From assembly GCF_042665255.1 (NCBI RefSeq), contig NZ_JBHTCD010000018.1: a stretch of 64,000 bases of DNA; one strand, written 5' to 3'. Each line of letters begins with the position of its first letter. Position 1 is the first letter of the stretch. A model generated the notes under the pieces. The model saw only the letters and a list, made by a program, of their open reading frames with translations, made no database searches and was not told the DNA's origin. This document shows positions 41,218 through 49,845 of this stretch, one piece after another. A program made the position numbers and the translations under genes. Origin of the DNA: Insolitispirillum peregrinum. GTDB lineage: Bacteria; Pseudomonadota; Alphaproteobacteria; Rhodospirillales; Rhodospirillaceae.

Positions 41218-42606
41218 TTACGATGTCACGCGCACACTGTAGGTCAGGGTGGTTGACCCAGCGGCGGGCAGGGCAATCGACCACTCGGCGCGGCTGGCAT
41301 CCGGGCTCTGATGGGCAGCACTTTCAGCCGTGATCGACCAATCCCCCGGCAGCGAGTCGATCACCTTGACCGTGACCGGAGTGTTTTGCGCATTGCGCAG
41401 GACGATCTTGTAGGCCGCTTCATAGGTGTTGTCGGAGACCTTGCGGAAACTGGTCTGGCTGCGGGTGACGCCGATGTCAAAGGCTTCGCCCAGCGCCAGC
41501 CGCACCGCCCCCTTGTCCGAGGTCGAGGCGATGCCGTCCTCGCCGAGGAAGCGGGCCGCCCCGCTGCTGTCGGCACCATAGACCCGCGCCGTCCCGGCAG
41601 GCAGGGGGGCGGACAGGCCTTCGTTGCGGAACGACAGGATTTGCGCCGGGTGACTTTCTTCCTCGGAGCGTGAACCATAGCTGGACCCGCGCACTTCATA
41701 GAGGACTTCGGCGGGCAGAGAGGCTGCTTGCAGCAGGGCGAACTGACGGGTTTCGCCATCGGCCAGCGTTACCTTGCCCGGCAGGGTGTACAGGTGATAG
41801 CCGCCCAGGCTTTCCCGCTGCGGGGCGCTGTCCTGCGGTGCCGGAGCCGCTGCCCCGACCCGTTCGGCCTTCATCATCATCGGGGCGGGCATCGGGACCG
41901 GCTCGGCCCGGTTGACCTGCCCGGCAATCAACGCCACCTTCGCCTGTGACCATGCCGCGCCGCTGCTGTTGGTCAGGGTGGCCCAGGTGGTCAGGGCCAC
42001 CGACTTGCCGCCGGTGGCGAGGGTCAGCACATGGTCGGCATGCCAGCTCAGCCCGCCACTGAGATAGCGCAGCACCACATCCTGCTCGCCGTCGGGCATG
42101 CCCTGCACCACCGCGCTCAGGCGGGGGGTGACGGCCAGACCGGCGGGAATGCCGGGAAATTCCGGCTGGCCGGGCAGGCCACTGATCACCGTGCCATTGT
42201 TGTCCAGCAACACATCCGGCTGGGCGCGCAGCAGGCGCATGGTCTGACGTTGCGGGGCTCCGGTGGGGGAGGTCTGAACCACGGTGATGGTCTGCCCGAC
42301 ATTGGCGCGCAGCAACTGCTGCAGGTCCAGCGGCGGCTGATAGCTTTGTTCGCGCACCACCGCACCCTTGGGAACGCTGACCTGCACCGAGGTTGGCAGC
42401 AGGTCCTGTGCCACGCCATCAAAGGCCAGTGTCCCGCTCCCACCGGCAAGGCTCATCCGGCGGTGGTCTTCGACCAGGGTCAGGCCATTCTGGTAAACGG
42501 TCAGCGCCACATCGGGCGAGCTGGCCGTTTCGGCATGGGCCAGCACCGGCAGGATCGAGGCCGCCGAGGCCAGCAGGGTAACGGCAAGAGACGGGCGCGC
42601 TTTCAT
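41218..42606 (-). CDS. DUF4139 domain secreted protein
   Basis: This 462-aa exported protein starts with a signal peptide (KARPSLAVTLLASAASILP, cleavage near AHAE). The early part has the family-like VALTVYQNGLTLVEDHRRM. The C-terminal half corresponds to DUF4139 (LPGKVTLADGETRQFALLQA, SFRNEGLSAPLPAGTARVYG, VKVIDSLPGDWSI), a beta-rich region of unknown role. ATG 42606 has AGGA 5 nt upstream; the ATG 12 bases earlier lacks one. It is divergent from rmuC. Confidence 0.85.
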   Translation of the reverse strand: MKARPSLAVTLLASAASILPVLAHAETASSPDVALTVYQNGLTLVEDHRRMSLAGGSGTLAFDGVAQDLLPTSVQVSVPKGAVVREQSYQPPLDLQQLLRANVGQTITVVQTSPTGAPQRQTMRLLRAQPDVLLDNNGTVISGLPGQPEFPGIPAGLAVTPRLSAVVQGMPDGEQDVVLRYLSGGLSWHADHVLTLATGGKSVALTTWATLTNSSGAAWSQAKVALIAGQVNRAEPVPMPAPMMMKAERVGAAAPAPQDSAPQRESLGGYHLYTLPGKVTLADGETRQFALLQAASLPAEVLYEVRGSSYGSRSEEESHPAQILSFRNEGLSAPLPAGTARVYGADSSGAARFLGEDGIASTSDKGAVRLALGEAFDIGVTRSQTSFRKVSDNTYEAAYKIVLRNAQNTPVTVKVIDSLPGDWSITAESAAHQSPDASRAEWSIALPAAGSTTLTYSVRVTS

Positions 42607-42757
42607 CGGAGTCCTCATGAGTCAGAGGGAAGGAGAAGGGGGAGTGGCCGGTCGAACGCAAAGCATGCTATAGCAGCGGCCGACACCCTTCTGTTTGTAC
42701 TGAAAACCGGGGGTGTGTTCATCCGCATTCAATTCAGCATGGTATGACGGCAGGACT

Positions 42758-43984
42758 ATGGCGATCGATAGTCTTTTTGGTGTTTTTATTCTGGTTGGTG
42801 GTCTGGGCCTTGCCGGCGGCGCGGTGTTCCTGTTCCTGCGCAGCAACCAGCCGCGCCGTTCGGATGGCGATATGGTTGAACCGGGCTTCGGGCCGGGCTT
42901 TGGACGGGGTCCGTCCCGTGGCGAACCTGCCTTTGAGGGGGGCGGAGACCAGACCTCGCTGGCCTATCGCCTGAGCCAGTCGCAGGCCGAGCTGGCCGGG
43001 CGTCTGGCGCACATGGCCGAAGTGCAGGCCGCCCATCAGGCCCAACTGGCCGAGCAGTTGCAGGCGCAGGAACGCCATGTGACCCGCGTGCTGGAAGAAC
43101 GCCTGGCCGACGTCATTCAGCGCGTTGGCGAAGGGTTGCTGGTCAGCAGCGAAAAGGCCGCCGCCCAGATGCATGACCTGCGCGAACGGCTGGCGGTGAT
43201 CGATGCCGCCCAGCGCACCATCACCGACCTGTCGAGCCAGATCGTCAGCCTGCAGGACATTCTGTCCAACAAGCAGGCGCGTGGGGCCTTTGGCGAGGTG
43301 CAGTTACAGGATCTGGTGCAGGACATCCTGCCGCCATCGGCCTACAGCTTTCAGGCGGTGCTGTCGAACGGGCGGCGGGCCGACTGTCTGCTGGTGTTGC
43401 CCAATCCGCCGGGGGTGATCGCGGTTGATTCCAAATTTCCGCTGGAAAGCTATTACGCCCTGCGCGATGCCACCGACGACGCCAGCCGCCAGAGTGCCGC
43501 CAAGGGATTGGCCAGCGATGTGCTGAAGCACGTCAAGGATATCGCCGACCGCTATATCGTCCCCGGCGAAACGGCGGACTCGGCGCTGATGTTCCTGCCG
43601 TCCGAAGCGGTCTATGCCGAGCTGCACGCCCATTTCCCCGATGTGGTGGCCAAAAGCCACCGCGCGAAGGTGTGGATCGTCAGCCCGACCACCCTGATGG
43701 CGACCCTGAACACCGTCCGGGCGATTCTGAAGGACGCCCGCATGCAGCAGCAGGCAACGCTCATCCAGCAGGAAGTCCTGCGCCTGCTGGAAGACGTTCG
43801 GCGGCTGGATGGCCGGGTCGGCAAGCTGGCCAGCCATTTTTCACAGGTGCAGGAAGATGTCCGCCAAATCCAGATGAGCACCGATAAGGTGCTGCGGCGG
43901 GCCGACAGCATCGAGCAGGTTCAGGTCGGTGAGGTGGACCAGCCAGAGGAGCACCCCGGTGAGGTGCCAGCCAACCCGGTGTGA
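42758..43984 (+). CDS. rmuC: DNA recombination protein RmuC homologue
   Basis: This 408-aa protein has an N-terminal membrane helix (FGVFILVGGLGLAGGAVFLF), a coiled-coil part rich in Gln and Ala (about residues 60-160) and the RmuC nuclease-like domain: GAFGEVQLQDLVQDILPP, DCLLVLPNPPGVIAVDSKFP and MFLPSEAVYAELHAHFPD. RmuC limits inversions at short inverted repeats in E. coli, which is noteworthy in a genome full of palindromic repeats. ATG 42758 has an AGGA very close; a GTG at 42713 is an alternative start. Confidence 0.92.
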   Translation: MAIDSLFGVFILVGGLGLAGGAVFLFLRSNQPRRSDGDMVEPGFGPGFGRGPSRGEPAFEGGGDQTSLAYRLSQSQAELAGRLAHMAEVQAAHQAQLAEQLQAQERHVTRVLEERLADVIQRVGEGLLVSSEKAAAQMHDLRERLAVIDAAQRTITDLSSQIVSLQDILSNKQARGAFGEVQLQDLVQDILPPSAYSFQAVLSNGRRADCLLVLPNPPGVIAVDSKFPLESYYALRDATDDASRQSAAKGLASDVLKHVKDIADRYIVPGETADSALMFLPSEAVYAELHAHFPDVVAKSHRAKVWIVSPTTLMATLNTVRAILKDARMQQQATLIQQEVLRLLEDVRRLDGRVGKLASHFSQVQEDVRQIQMSTDKVLRRADSIEQVQVGEVDQPEEHPGEVPANPV

Positions 43985-44015
43985 TCTGGTGTCCTGACCG
44001 CTGGCAGGTCCGGCG

Positions 44016-44663
44016 TTATTGTCCCTTTGGGCAGGGGCGATCGGCCATGCTGGGGTCGCACAGGCCAAAGTTCTTGAGGGTTTCAATCGCCACGTCCGAC
44101 GCCGGGCCGGTGATCGGCGAGGTCTTTTGGGCATCGAAGCGGGCGGTCCGCCAGGTGCGCTGGGCGACGTACAGGGCCTTGTTGCCCTGCACCAGCCGGA
44201 AGAACGAGGTTTCGCCGGTACCCGCCTGGGCCTGATTGCCGCAGGCCATGATCCAGAACGCCGAGGGATAGCCGTTGGAAACACCGGTCTGCATCTGGCT
44301 GATACGGACCGTTTCGCAGCTTTTCCGGTAGCTGGTGCTGTAGCGTTCATAAAAGCTCTGGGCAGGCAGGGCGGTCATGCCCTGGAACACCTGAATCGAC
44401 AGCATGTCCGTCCACTGGGTGGCATTCTGTTCCTGCGGGACATAGGCAACGATGTCGGCACCTTGCTGGCGGGTGCGGACCACTTCTTTCCAGCCATCGG
44501 GAATGCGCAGGAAAAACTGCTCGCCCTGCGGCGGGGCGACGCCGGTGGGCTGCTGCTGGGCTTCGGCGGCGGAGACACCGCTCAGCAGTCCCAACGCCAG
44601 CCCGATGGTTTGCAGGCCACGGCGAATCCGGTTTCTGGCAGGGGGGGTGAGGGGTGCGCGCAC
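44016..44663 (-). CDS. Exported hypothetical protein
   Basis: This 215-aa protein starts at GTG 44663, which has AAGGAG 7 nt upstream, and begins with a signal peptide (IRRGLQTIGLALGLLSGVSA, cleavage near AEAQ). The mature part has conserved-looking FFLRIPDGWKEVV and DMLSIQVFQGMTALPAQSFY, and three cysteines (CETV, MACGN, GLCDPS). It looks like a periplasmic single-domain protein with a fold like those seen in DUFs of similar size. I do not recognise the family. The long open frame upstream of the GTG is not coding. Confidence 0.7.
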   Translation of the reverse strand: MRAPLTPPARNRIRRGLQTIGLALGLLSGVSAAEAQQQPTGVAPPQGEQFFLRIPDGWKEVVRTRQQGADIVAYVPQEQNATQWTDMLSIQVFQGMTALPAQSFYERYSTSYRKSCETVRISQMQTGVSNGYPSAFWIMACGNQAQAGTGETSFFRLVQGNKALYVAQRTWRTARFDAQKTSPITGPASDVAIETLKNFGLCDPSMADRPCPKGQ

Positions 44664-44837
44664 GGGAAGGCTCCTTGGAAGAACCCGGAGGACGACTCCG
44701 GGGAAAAAGTCCGCTGGCAGAGGCTCGGCGGATTGCCATTCTGCCAATAGTGCCGCTACTATGCCGCAAATCCTGCGCTGGGGAAATGACCAGCTCTTTT
44801 GATTGCCCCCTTGATGTGCCACTGGAAAGCCCCACCA

Positions 44838-45167
44838 ATGCAGAAAGTCCTGCTCTGGTCCTATTATCTCTGTGCGGTCTGTGGTCTGGCAGGCAGTGTC
44901 TGGCTGGGCATGGCCTTTCACACGGCGATGCTGGCAACCCCCGAGACTTCTGCGGAACAGGCGATGGTGATTGCCGTGGTGGTGGGGGTGATCAGTCTGG
45001 TGGTGACGGTGGCCATGCCGCTGATTGCCGCCGGACAGGTGAAATACCGCCGGGGCATGCTGTTTCCGATGATCTATGCGATCCTGATTTTCGCCCTGAT
45101 CCCGGTGGGTCCGCTGGTGGGGATCACGCAGGTGGTGCTGGCGTGGAAGCTGCACCGGCCAGTGTAG
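44838..45167 (+). CDS. Small membrane protein
   Basis: This 109-aa protein is almost entirely hydrophobic with three likely helices (YYLCAVCGLAGSVWLGMAFH, VIAVVVGVISLVVTVAMPLI and IYAILIFALIPVGPLVGITQ). ATG 44838 begins MQKVLLWSYY and the longer frame adds only low-quality sequence. Its ribosome site is weak. It is divergent from the exported protein gene and convergent with the EAL-GGDEF gene. The function is unknown. Confidence 0.6.
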   Translation: MQKVLLWSYYLCAVCGLAGSVWLGMAFHTAMLATPETSAEQAMVIAVVVGVISLVVTVAMPLIAAGQVKYRRGMLFPMIYAILIFALIPVGPLVGITQVVLAWKLHRPV

Positions 45168-45198
45168 GGGGCCAGTGTAGGAAGGGCCAGTGCGGGCT

Positions 45199-47136
45199 TC
45201 AGGCGCTCAGCAGGGTGGGCCTGCCGGTCTGCCCCGGCGAGATGATTGACACCGAGGCCAGCTTGTTGGGCGAGATTTTGGCTTCCTTTTTCATCACCGC
45301 GATCACCTCTGAAATGTCGTCGATGCTCCCCGGGGCATGGCCGCGCGGGATATGGACCAGTGCGGCGCTGGCGGCCAGCAGCGGCATGTGGCGCTGGTTA
45401 CCATCGCGGTCCTTGGCGACGATGTAGCCGCGGGCACGGGAGTCGGCGTCATAAAAGCTTTCGACCTCCTGCCGGAACCGCTCGATGACGTGGCGGATCA
45501 GGGCCTGCGCGTCGTCAAATTCGACATCGCGGAAGGCGGCAAAATAATCGTCGCCGCCGACGTGGCCGATAAAGCAGCTATCGCGCGGCAAATCCTTGTT
45601 CAGGATGTCGGCAAACAGGGTGATGGCCCGATCACCCTGCCGGAAGCCGTAGGTGTCGTTGAACGGCTTGAAGTTGTCGAAGTCGATATAGGCGATGACA
45701 TAGGACGCCGAGCGGTCGGCCATCGCGCCGCCGAGAAACTCGTTGATCATCGCATTGCCGGGCAGTTTGGTCAGCGGGTTCTGATCGCGCGCCATCGCCA
45801 GATTTTTCTCGTTGAGAATGCGCAGCAACGAACGGGCGGACAGAAAGCCCTGATACTGGCCATCCTGCACGATCAGCAGGCCCTCGGAGTCTTCGTCAGC
45901 AGAGAAAATTTCGAGGATTTTTTCCGCCGGGGTGTTGATGTCGGCCACCGGGCAGCGGACCAGAAAGCTGCTGAGCTGACGGCCATAGCCCTTGTTGGTC
46001 AGCAATTCCCGGCCAAAAGGCGAATAGGCATAGGATTTCAGGTCGCTTTCGCGCAGCAGGCCGAGCGGCTCCTGCCGGTCATTGATGACCGGGAAAAAGC
46101 TGACCGCCTGTTCGTGGCGAACCCGTTCAAACACCGCGCCCAGATCGCTGTTCACATCAATCGGGATGATGTAATCGACCTCCTGCTGGATCAGCTTTTG
46201 ATCGGAGCGGCCCCCCCGGCGGTCTTGTGCGTTCAGCCGGTCAATCACCCCGCAGGAGCAGGCGGTGCTGGGGGGCTGAAGCTGCGGAGCCGCCAGCAGG
46301 TAGCCCTGAATCAGGTCACAGCCGATATCCTTGCACAACAGGTATTCCCGTTCGTTCTCGACGCCTTCGGCGATCACCTGCACCCCCAGCAGATGGGCGA
46401 GGTTGACCATGTGGCGGAGAAAGACTTTCTTGCGGGTGTCCCGGCGCAGGTCGGCGATGAAAAAACGGTCGATCTTGATGTAATCGGGCTGGGCGAAATA
46501 CAGCAACGGGAAACCGGCCGAGCCGGTGCCGAAATCATCAATCGCCAGTCGCCCGACGGCTTGCCGCAGGATGTCGAGGCCCTGGGTCATCCGCTCGGAC
46601 AGGGTGCCCGGCAGGTGTTCGGAAATCTCCAGCACCAGCGCGGTTGGTTGCAGGTCCTGCCGGCTGCGGATGGCCGACAGCAATTCGGCCAGATAGGCGG
46701 CATCGTGCAGGCTGCGGCCATCAATGTTCAGGAACAGGCGCAGGTCCTGATAATCGGCATGCTGCTGAAAGGCGATCATCGCCTTTTCGTGCAGGGCGGC
46801 TTCGACTTCGACCAGACAGCCGCTTTTGTAGGCATCTTCGAGGACGGCCTGAATCGAGCCATACCCCAGCCGGTCATAGCCGCGCATCAGCGCCTCAAGG
46901 CCGATGCAGCGGGCCGAATGGATGCTGGCAATCGGCTGAAAGGCGATCTCGAGCTGGTCCATGATCGCCAGCCAGCGTGGTGGCAACGGCACCACCGAAC
47001 GGTGGCGGGCAAAAACCGGCTGATACACCTGCGGGCGATGGTCGCTGTCCGGCAGGTCGAGGCAGGCATCCTGTTCGCGGGCAGCAAGTTCCTTGAGAAG
47101 AACGGCTTTGGTTGAATAGTCCCTGCTCGCAGGCAT
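45199..47136 (-). CDS. EAL-CBS-GGDEF cyclic-di-GMP protein
   Basis: This 645-aa cytosolic protein has an EAL domain (about residues 60-300) with the residues of an active phosphodiesterase: EALMR, FLNIDG, LEISEH, IDDFGTGS, IKIDRF, EGVEN and QGYLLA. A pair of CBS-like domains follows (about 320-470; INDRQEPLGLLRESDLK and VQDGQYQGFLSARSLL). The C-terminal GGDEF domain has the degenerate signature GGDDY and no RxxD inhibitory site, so cyclase activity is doubtful and GTP sensing is possible. AAGGGG precedes ATG 47136. EAL first and GGDEF last with CBS between matches a recognised minor architecture. There is no membrane segment. Confidence 0.9.
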   Translation of the reverse strand: MPASRDYSTKAVLLKELAAREQDACLDLPDSDHRPQVYQPVFARHRSVVPLPPRWLAIMDQLEIAFQPIASIHSARCIGLEALMRGYDRLGYGSIQAVLEDAYKSGCLVEVEAALHEKAMIAFQQHADYQDLRLFLNIDGRSLHDAAYLAELLSAIRSRQDLQPTALVLEISEHLPGTLSERMTQGLDILRQAVGRLAIDDFGTGSAGFPLLYFAQPDYIKIDRFFIADLRRDTRKKVFLRHMVNLAHLLGVQVIAEGVENEREYLLCKDIGCDLIQGYLLAAPQLQPPSTACSCGVIDRLNAQDRRGGRSDQKLIQQEVDYIIPIDVNSDLGAVFERVRHEQAVSFFPVINDRQEPLGLLRESDLKSYAYSPFGRELLTNKGYGRQLSSFLVRCPVADINTPAEKILEIFSADEDSEGLLIVQDGQYQGFLSARSLLRILNEKNLAMARDQNPLTKLPGNAMINEFLGGAMADRSASYVIAYIDFDNFKPFNDTYGFRQGDRAITLFADILNKDLPRDSCFIGHVGGDDYFAAFRDVEFDDAQALIRHVIERFRQEVESFYDADSRARGYIVAKDRDGNQRHMPLLAASAALVHIPRGHAPGSIDDISEVIAVMKKEAKISPNKLASVSIISPGQTGRPTLLSA

Positions 47137-47380
47137 CGCGGGCCCCTTTGCTTGGTCGTAAAGAACCCCGGCACAGCCGGAGAGGGACGGATTGCGCCCC
47201 GTATGCTGTCGCACTGTCGCGGGAAAAAGCGGCGGGCGCTTTTCAGCCGATGTGCGAGCGACCGGGGTCGATTAAAAAGAACGGGAGGGGAAGGTCAAGC
47301 ATGCCCACCGGGCGACATAAAAAATTCACATCGCCCGATGGTGCGCTTTGGCCGTTGGCTCTTGACCGGAAAGGGGAATT

Positions 47381-48055
47381 CTATTGGCGTGCCAATGACA
47401 ACACCGCCTTCACCACCGCCTCGGCACCATCGGCGATCTGGCTGATGGTGGCATCGAGCATGTAGCAGGGGGTGGTTGCGATCTTGTTGGTGGCATCAAT
47501 CACCACTTCCCCGTGGGTGGTGATGGTATGGCTGCCGCCCATGGCGGCAATGGCCTCGGCGGTGCCGCTGTCGCTGCCGATGGTGACGGTGACCGATTTC
47601 AGGACACGGGTGATCAGGGCCGGAGCAATGCACAGGGCGCCGATCGGCTTGCCAGCGGCATGGGTGGCGCGGATGGCCTGTTCAATGTCGGGATTGACGG
47701 TGCAGTCCGGGCCGTCAAAGGCAAACGAGCACAGGTTCTTGGCCGCCCCAAAGCCGCCGGGGAAAACGATGGCATCAAAGTCGGCGGCCTGATAGTCGCC
47801 GAGCGGGGCAATCCTGCCACGGGCAATGCGCGCAGACTCGACCAGCACGTTACGGCTGGCCCCATCGTCCGGCTGACCGGTCAGATGGTTGATGACGTGA
47901 TGCTGGGCCACATCCGGGGCAAAGCACTGCACCGTTGCCCCCTGTCGCGACAGGGCCAGCAGGGTCAGGACGGCTTCATGGATTTCCGCCCCGTCATACA
48001 CGCCACAGCCAGACAGGACGACCGCCACTTTGGGGGCGGCTTGCGAAGCAGACAT
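47381..48055 (-). CDS. elbB: Glyoxalase ElbB (DJ-1/PfpI family)
   Basis: This 224-aa protein is of the ElbB/YhbL group: KVAVVLSGCGVYDGAEIHEA at the start, FDAIVFPGGFGAAKNL and the nucleophile elbow GALCIAPALI with the catalytic Cys. Members degrade methylglyoxal or related aldehydes and influence isoprenoid production in E. coli. ATG 48055 has GGAGG 7 nt upstream. It is divergent from the M32 carboxypeptidase gene with a short shared promoter region. Confidence 0.93.
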   Translation of the reverse strand: MSASQAAPKVAVVLSGCGVYDGAEIHEAVLTLLALSRQGATVQCFAPDVAQHHVINHLTGQPDDGASRNVLVESARIARGRIAPLGDYQAADFDAIVFPGGFGAAKNLCSFAFDGPDCTVNPDIEQAIRATHAAGKPIGALCIAPALITRVLKSVTVTIGSDSGTAEAIAAMGGSHTITTHGEVVIDATNKIATTPCYMLDATISQIADGAEAVVKAVLSLARQ

Positions 48056-48167
48056 CAGGAGTCCTCCGTAAGGTTTCTGAGTGGTCCCCCAAAGTGCGCT
48101 CTTTTCATGCTGGCGCAAAGGGGGTAGGGAGTCTTGTCCGGCTTGTTCTGCATCAGAGAGGTTCACC

Positions 48168-49667
48168 ATGTCCACTCCCGCTGCCCGTGCCTATCAGGCC
48201 CTGAGTGATCGTTTCCGCCGCCTGAGCGCCCTGGAAGACGCGATGGGGATGTTGTCGTGGGACCGGTCGGTGATGATGCCCGCCGGTGGGGCTGCGTCGC
48301 GCGCCGAAACGTCGGCGGCGCTGGCCACCCTGCACCATGATTTGCTGGTGGATGGCCATGTCGGGGACTGGCTGGATGAGGCCGCGGCAGGGGCGGCGGA
48401 GCTGACCGCGTGGCAGGCTGCCAACCTGCGGGAAATGAAGCGGTCCTACATTCACTCCACCGCCCTGTCCGGCGAACTGGTCGAGGCGGTGTCGCTGGCG
48501 GCCTCGGAGTGCGAGCATGTCTGGCGGACGGCGCGGGCGGAGTCGAACTTTGCGCTGGTGCAGCCAAAGCTGACCCACCTGCTGGGGCTGGTGCGCGAGG
48601 TGGCACAGGCCAAGGCGCAGGCGCTGGGCGTGTCGGCCTATGATGCCCTGCTGGACGAATACGAACCCGATGGCCGCTCGGCAGACATTGACGTGCTGTT
48701 CAGCGAGCTGGAAGCCTTTCTGCCGTCGTTCCTGCCGCAGGTTCTCGCGGCGCAGGGGGCCGAGCCTCCGGCACCGCAGGGACCGTTCCCGGTGGCGACG
48801 CAAGAGGCCCTGTGCCGCCGCCTGATGCAGACGCTGGGGTTTGATTTTGACCATGGCCGTCTTGATGTCTCGACCCATCCGTTTTGCGGTGGCACGCCGC
48901 AGGATGTGCGGATCACCACCCGCTACCGCGAAGACGACTACAGCGGCTCGATGATGGGGGTGCTGCATGAAACCGGCCACGGCCTGTATGAACGCGGACT
49001 GCCGACCGAGTGGGCCGGGCAGCCGGTCGGCCGGGCACGCGGGATGAGCATCCATGAAAGCCAGTCGTTGCTGATGGAAATGCAGGCTTGCCGGTCGCGG
49101 GAATTTGTCACCTATACCGCTCCGCTGTTGCGGGAGGCGTTTGGTGGCAGTGGCCCGGCATGGGAAACCGACGCCCTGTACAAGCGGGCGATTCGGGTCG
49201 AGCGGGGGTTCATCCGCGTCGATGCCGATGAAGTCACCTATCCGTTGCACGTCATTTTGCGCTATCGGCTGGAAAAGGCCCTGATCGAAGGCCGGATGGA
49301 AGCCGCCGACCTGCCGGAAGCGTGGAACGCGCTGTTCCAGTCGCTGGTCGGGGTGCCGGTGCCGGAAGATCGCGTGGGCTGTTTGCAGGACATCCACTGG
49401 TATGATGGCGCGTGGGGCTATTTCCCCACCTATACGCTGGGGGCGCTGACCGCTGCCCAGCTGTTTGCCGCTGCCGTGGCTGCCGATCCGCAGATTCCCG
49501 CCGGTCTGGAGCGGGGCGACTTTGCGCCGTTGCTGGCATGGCTGCGTCCGAACATCCACGCGCGGGCGTCGTCGCTGTCAACCCGTGACCTGCTGATTGC
49601 CGCCACCGGCAAGCCGTTGTCAACCGAGGCGTTCAAGGCTCACCTCCAGCGGCGCTATGCGGTGTAA
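48168..49667 (+). CDS. M32 family metallo-carboxypeptidase
   Basis: This 499-aa zinc carboxypeptidase contains HETGHGLYE, the M32 form of HExxH, and IHESQSLLMEMQACRSREF with the third ligand region. DYSGSMMGVLHETGH is typical and DIHWYDGAWGYFPTYTLGAL is the conserved C-terminal signature. The length equals Taq/Pfu carboxypeptidase relatives. ATG 48168 has AGAGG 6 nt upstream. It is cytoplasmic and removes C-terminal residues of broad specificity. The gene is transcribed alone. Confidence 0.94.
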   Translation: MSTPAARAYQALSDRFRRLSALEDAMGMLSWDRSVMMPAGGAASRAETSAALATLHHDLLVDGHVGDWLDEAAAGAAELTAWQAANLREMKRSYIHSTALSGELVEAVSLAASECEHVWRTARAESNFALVQPKLTHLLGLVREVAQAKAQALGVSAYDALLDEYEPDGRSADIDVLFSELEAFLPSFLPQVLAAQGAEPPAPQGPFPVATQEALCRRLMQTLGFDFDHGRLDVSTHPFCGGTPQDVRITTRYREDDYSGSMMGVLHETGHGLYERGLPTEWAGQPVGRARGMSIHESQSLLMEMQACRSREFVTYTAPLLREAFGGSGPAWETDALYKRAIRVERGFIRVDADEVTYPLHVILRYRLEKALIEGRMEAADLPEAWNALFQSLVGVPVPEDRVGCLQDIHWYDGAWGYFPTYTLGALTAAQLFAAAVAADPQIPAGLERGDFAPLLAWLRPNIHARASSLSTRDLLIAATGKPLSTEAFKAHLQRRYAV

Positions 49668-49845
49668 GGGGGGCTTACGCGTCCCTGACAAAGTAACATC
49701 TGAGACAAATCGTCTGATGGGCTGAGTTTGTTAACGAATTATAGGTGGGATGGCAGAATACTGCCGGACAGGGAACTGTAGATGATCGGCGCACGGTGAG
49801 GTGGGCCGAGGGGATTGGCTGTAGCAGTTGGGGAGGATACCGCGC

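Noticed and set aside
44664..45155. N-terminal extension of the exported protein at 44016
   Set aside because: A perfect AAGGAG and a signal peptide start at GTG 44663; the upstream frame is antisense to another gene and His/Gln-rich.
45337..47115. 592-aa frame opposite the EAL-GGDEF gene
   Set aside because: The minus strand encodes recognisable EAL, CBS and GGDEF motifs; this frame has none.
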